Part shown: positions 6,145 to 6,932 of the stretch, one piece after another
How positions within the stretch are numbered: the stretch's first letter is position 1
How the letters are laid out: each line of letters begins with the position of its first letter
Origin: Bacteroidia bacterium
Lineage (GTDB): Bacteria; Bacteroidota; Bacteroidia; Bacteroidales; Azobacteroidaceae
Length of the DNA: 6,932 nucleotides
Direction of reading: 5' to 3'
Assembly (NCBI GenBank): GCA_025996695.1
Contig: BNTP01000113.1
Location: 1 to 6,932 of the forward strand
Notes under the pieces: generated by a model
Databases searched by the model: none
The model's input: only the letters and a program-made list of their open reading frames with translations
What the model was told of the DNA's origin: nothing
Translations under genes and position numbers: made by a program

Positions 6145-6624
6145 ATGAAAGCAGAAAAATTCACGGATAAAGACAGAAAATTAGTTTTAGAAGAATTGGA
6201 AAGAATCCAAAAAGTAAAACTAATTCCCGTAAAATCGTCAAGAAAACTCTTTATTGACGAAAACGGTTTGCCTTTTATTGTCTTTGGAGGTAGAGAAGAT
6301 TGGCATGGAATCACGGCAAATGCAATAAATGAATTAATCAATGCTAAGAGAGAAGGAGCTTTTGTCGTTGTGAAAAAATTCAATACCAAAATGGACATTA
6401 ATGTTGGTTCTCTGTCCGTTTTTATTTCAAATCTCAACAAATTGGTTTTTACAAAAAATGGTGGGCTGCAATTTCATTGTGTTACAACCGAAGATGGTTT
6501 GTATATTGAGGAAATCCCTGATTTATATTGCAATAAAGTATCTGAAATTTATTTCCCAAACCATAAGAAAGATTTGAGCAGATTAAAAGAAATTTCTAAA
6601 ATTATCAATATTGAAGTTCACTAG
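6145..6624 (+). CDS. Hypothetical protein, possibly cut short by IS4 element
   Basis: I do not recognise this 159-residue product. It begins with a charged helix (residues about 6-24), followed by F-I-D-E-N-G-L-P-F-I-V-F-G-G-R-E-D-W-H-G-I at about 36-56, with alternating strands after that. No signal peptide, membrane segment or zinc-binding Cys cluster is visible. The ATG lies two bases after the stop of the truncated methyltransferase gene, so translational coupling is likely. That position would suit a partner of a restriction-modification system, such as the endonuclease, but no nuclease motif is convincing. It is more AT-rich than the methyltransferase gene. The stop TAG (6622-6624) falls at the apparent end of the neighbouring insertion sequence, so the original protein may have been longer. 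The N-terminus could also be altered by the deletion that removed the methyltransferase end. Confidence 0.6.
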   Translation: MKAEKFTDKDRKLVLEELERIQKVKLIPVKSSRKLFIDENGLPFIVFGGREDWHGITANAINELINAKREGAFVVVKKFNTKMDINVGSLSVFISNLNKLVFTKNGGLQFHCVTTEDGLYIEEIPDLYCNKVSEIYFPNHKKDLSRLKEISKIINIEVH

Positions 6625-6630
6625 TGTCCA

Positions 6631-6932
6631 CTAAAAAAAAATAAGACTTAGCTGACTATCATTTTGATAGTTGTCCGTATGAGCCGATTTTTCAAAGAGA
6701 TCCTTGAGCGGGGTTTTATCCAATAGCGAGATGCTCAAAATACGCAGGACATCATAGGTAGAACGTTTGAGTTTGAGTTCATGTTCGACAATGGCCACTA
6801 AACAATAAGAGATTATGGCGATGTAAATTTGCGTTTTGACAGCATCTTCGGTAGTACCCCAAAATGATTTAATGCACAGATGCTGTTTTATCCATTTGTA
6901 AAATAGTTCCACTCTCCAACGATATTTATAAA
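6631..6932 (-). CDS. IS4-family transposase, C-terminal part
   Basis: Reading leftwards from the window end, the frame is open from 6930 and gives Y-K-Y-R-W-R-V-E-L-F-Y-K-W-I-K. This fits the Y-(2)-R-(3)-E-(6)-K signature of IS4-family DDE transposases exactly: Tyr at 6930-6928, Arg at 6921-6919, the third catalytic acid Glu at 6909-6907 and Lys at 6888-6886. The following Q-H-L-C-I-K-S-F-W-G-T-T-E-D-A-V-K-T-Q-I-Y-I-A segment is the usual C-terminal helix region of this group. The stop is TAG at 6633-6631. A GTG at 6912 is not the real start; the N-terminus and the two catalytic Asp residues lie beyond the window. The enzyme cuts and pastes the element's own ends; nothing in the visible part looks broken. 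Confidence 0.9.
   Translation of the reverse strand, partial: YKYRWRVELFYKWIKQHLCIKSFWGTTEDAVKTQIYIAIISYCLVAIVEHELKLKRSTYDVLRILSISLLDKTPLKDLFEKSAHTDNYQNDSQLSLIFF
6656..6670. other. Small perfect hairpin inside the IS end
   Basis: CTATCA (6656-6661) and TGATAG (6665-6670) pair around TTT, about 30 bases inside the IS edge and within the last transposase codons. It could contribute to end structure or be incidental to coding. Confidence 0.35.

Larger units (their letters stand above)
6622..6932 (-). mobile_element. IS4-family insertion sequence, partial (one end)
   Basis: The element contains the transposase C-terminus and runs past the end of the window. Its outer edge is placed at the TAGTGTCCACTA at about 6622-6633, directly beyond the last sense codon of the upstream gene. 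AGTG and CACT within it form a small inverted repeat. The transposase stop lies only a few bases inside this edge. The other terminal repeat and any target duplication are outside the window, so the exact boundary is tentative. Confidence 0.6.

Noticed and set aside
1..6932. CRISPR array, tRNA or rRNA gene
   Set aside because: No regularly spaced repeats, no cloverleaf with a T-arm consensus and no rRNA-like sequence were found on either strand by eye.

Overview
The window looks like a Bacteroidetes chromosome, probably of the Bacteroidales type. This rests on the L24, L5 and S14 sequences (S14 is the 89-residue zinc-free form), weak Shine-Dalgarno usage, AT-rich spacers built of TATGAAT/TTAATTT heptamers, and an IS4-family transposase fragment. 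The assignment is from memory of family sequences, not from a search.

Layout. 1-213 is an AT-rich leader with no rplN in it. 214-1419 holds three overlapping ribosomal protein genes, rplX-rplE-rpsN, ending in a rho-independent terminator at about 1446-1483. 1518-5180 is an AT-rich cargo block: a secreted protein gene broken by one frameshift (1518-2859), then an ABC-type ATPase (2913-4346) and an HNH nuclease (4353-5180) that together resemble the Septu (PtuA/PtuB) anti-phage pair. At 5190-5318 the last 42 codons of rpsN appear a second time (124 of 129 bases identical by my count), followed by a second version of the rpsN terminator. 5447-6142 encodes HEAT-like repeats joined to the start of a DNA methyltransferase that is cut off just after its catalytic TSPPY motif. 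6145-6624 is an unrecognised gene ending exactly at the edge of an IS4-family element (6622-6932, minus strand), which runs out of the window.

How it fits together. The duplicated rpsN end plus terminator frames a 3,899-base unit (1291-5189). This suggests that the Septu-like cargo entered at the 3' end of rpsN while leaving a complete rpsN upstream. A second defence-like gene, the truncated HEAT-methyltransferase, sits right behind the displaced rpsN tail. The 3' end of rpsN may therefore be a repeated landing site for defence genes in this lineage. No integrase is visible, so the mechanism is open. The canonical spc-operon neighbours rplN (upstream) and rpsH (downstream) are both missing from where they normally lie, so this ribosomal cluster is either detached from the rest of the operon or interrupted on both sides.
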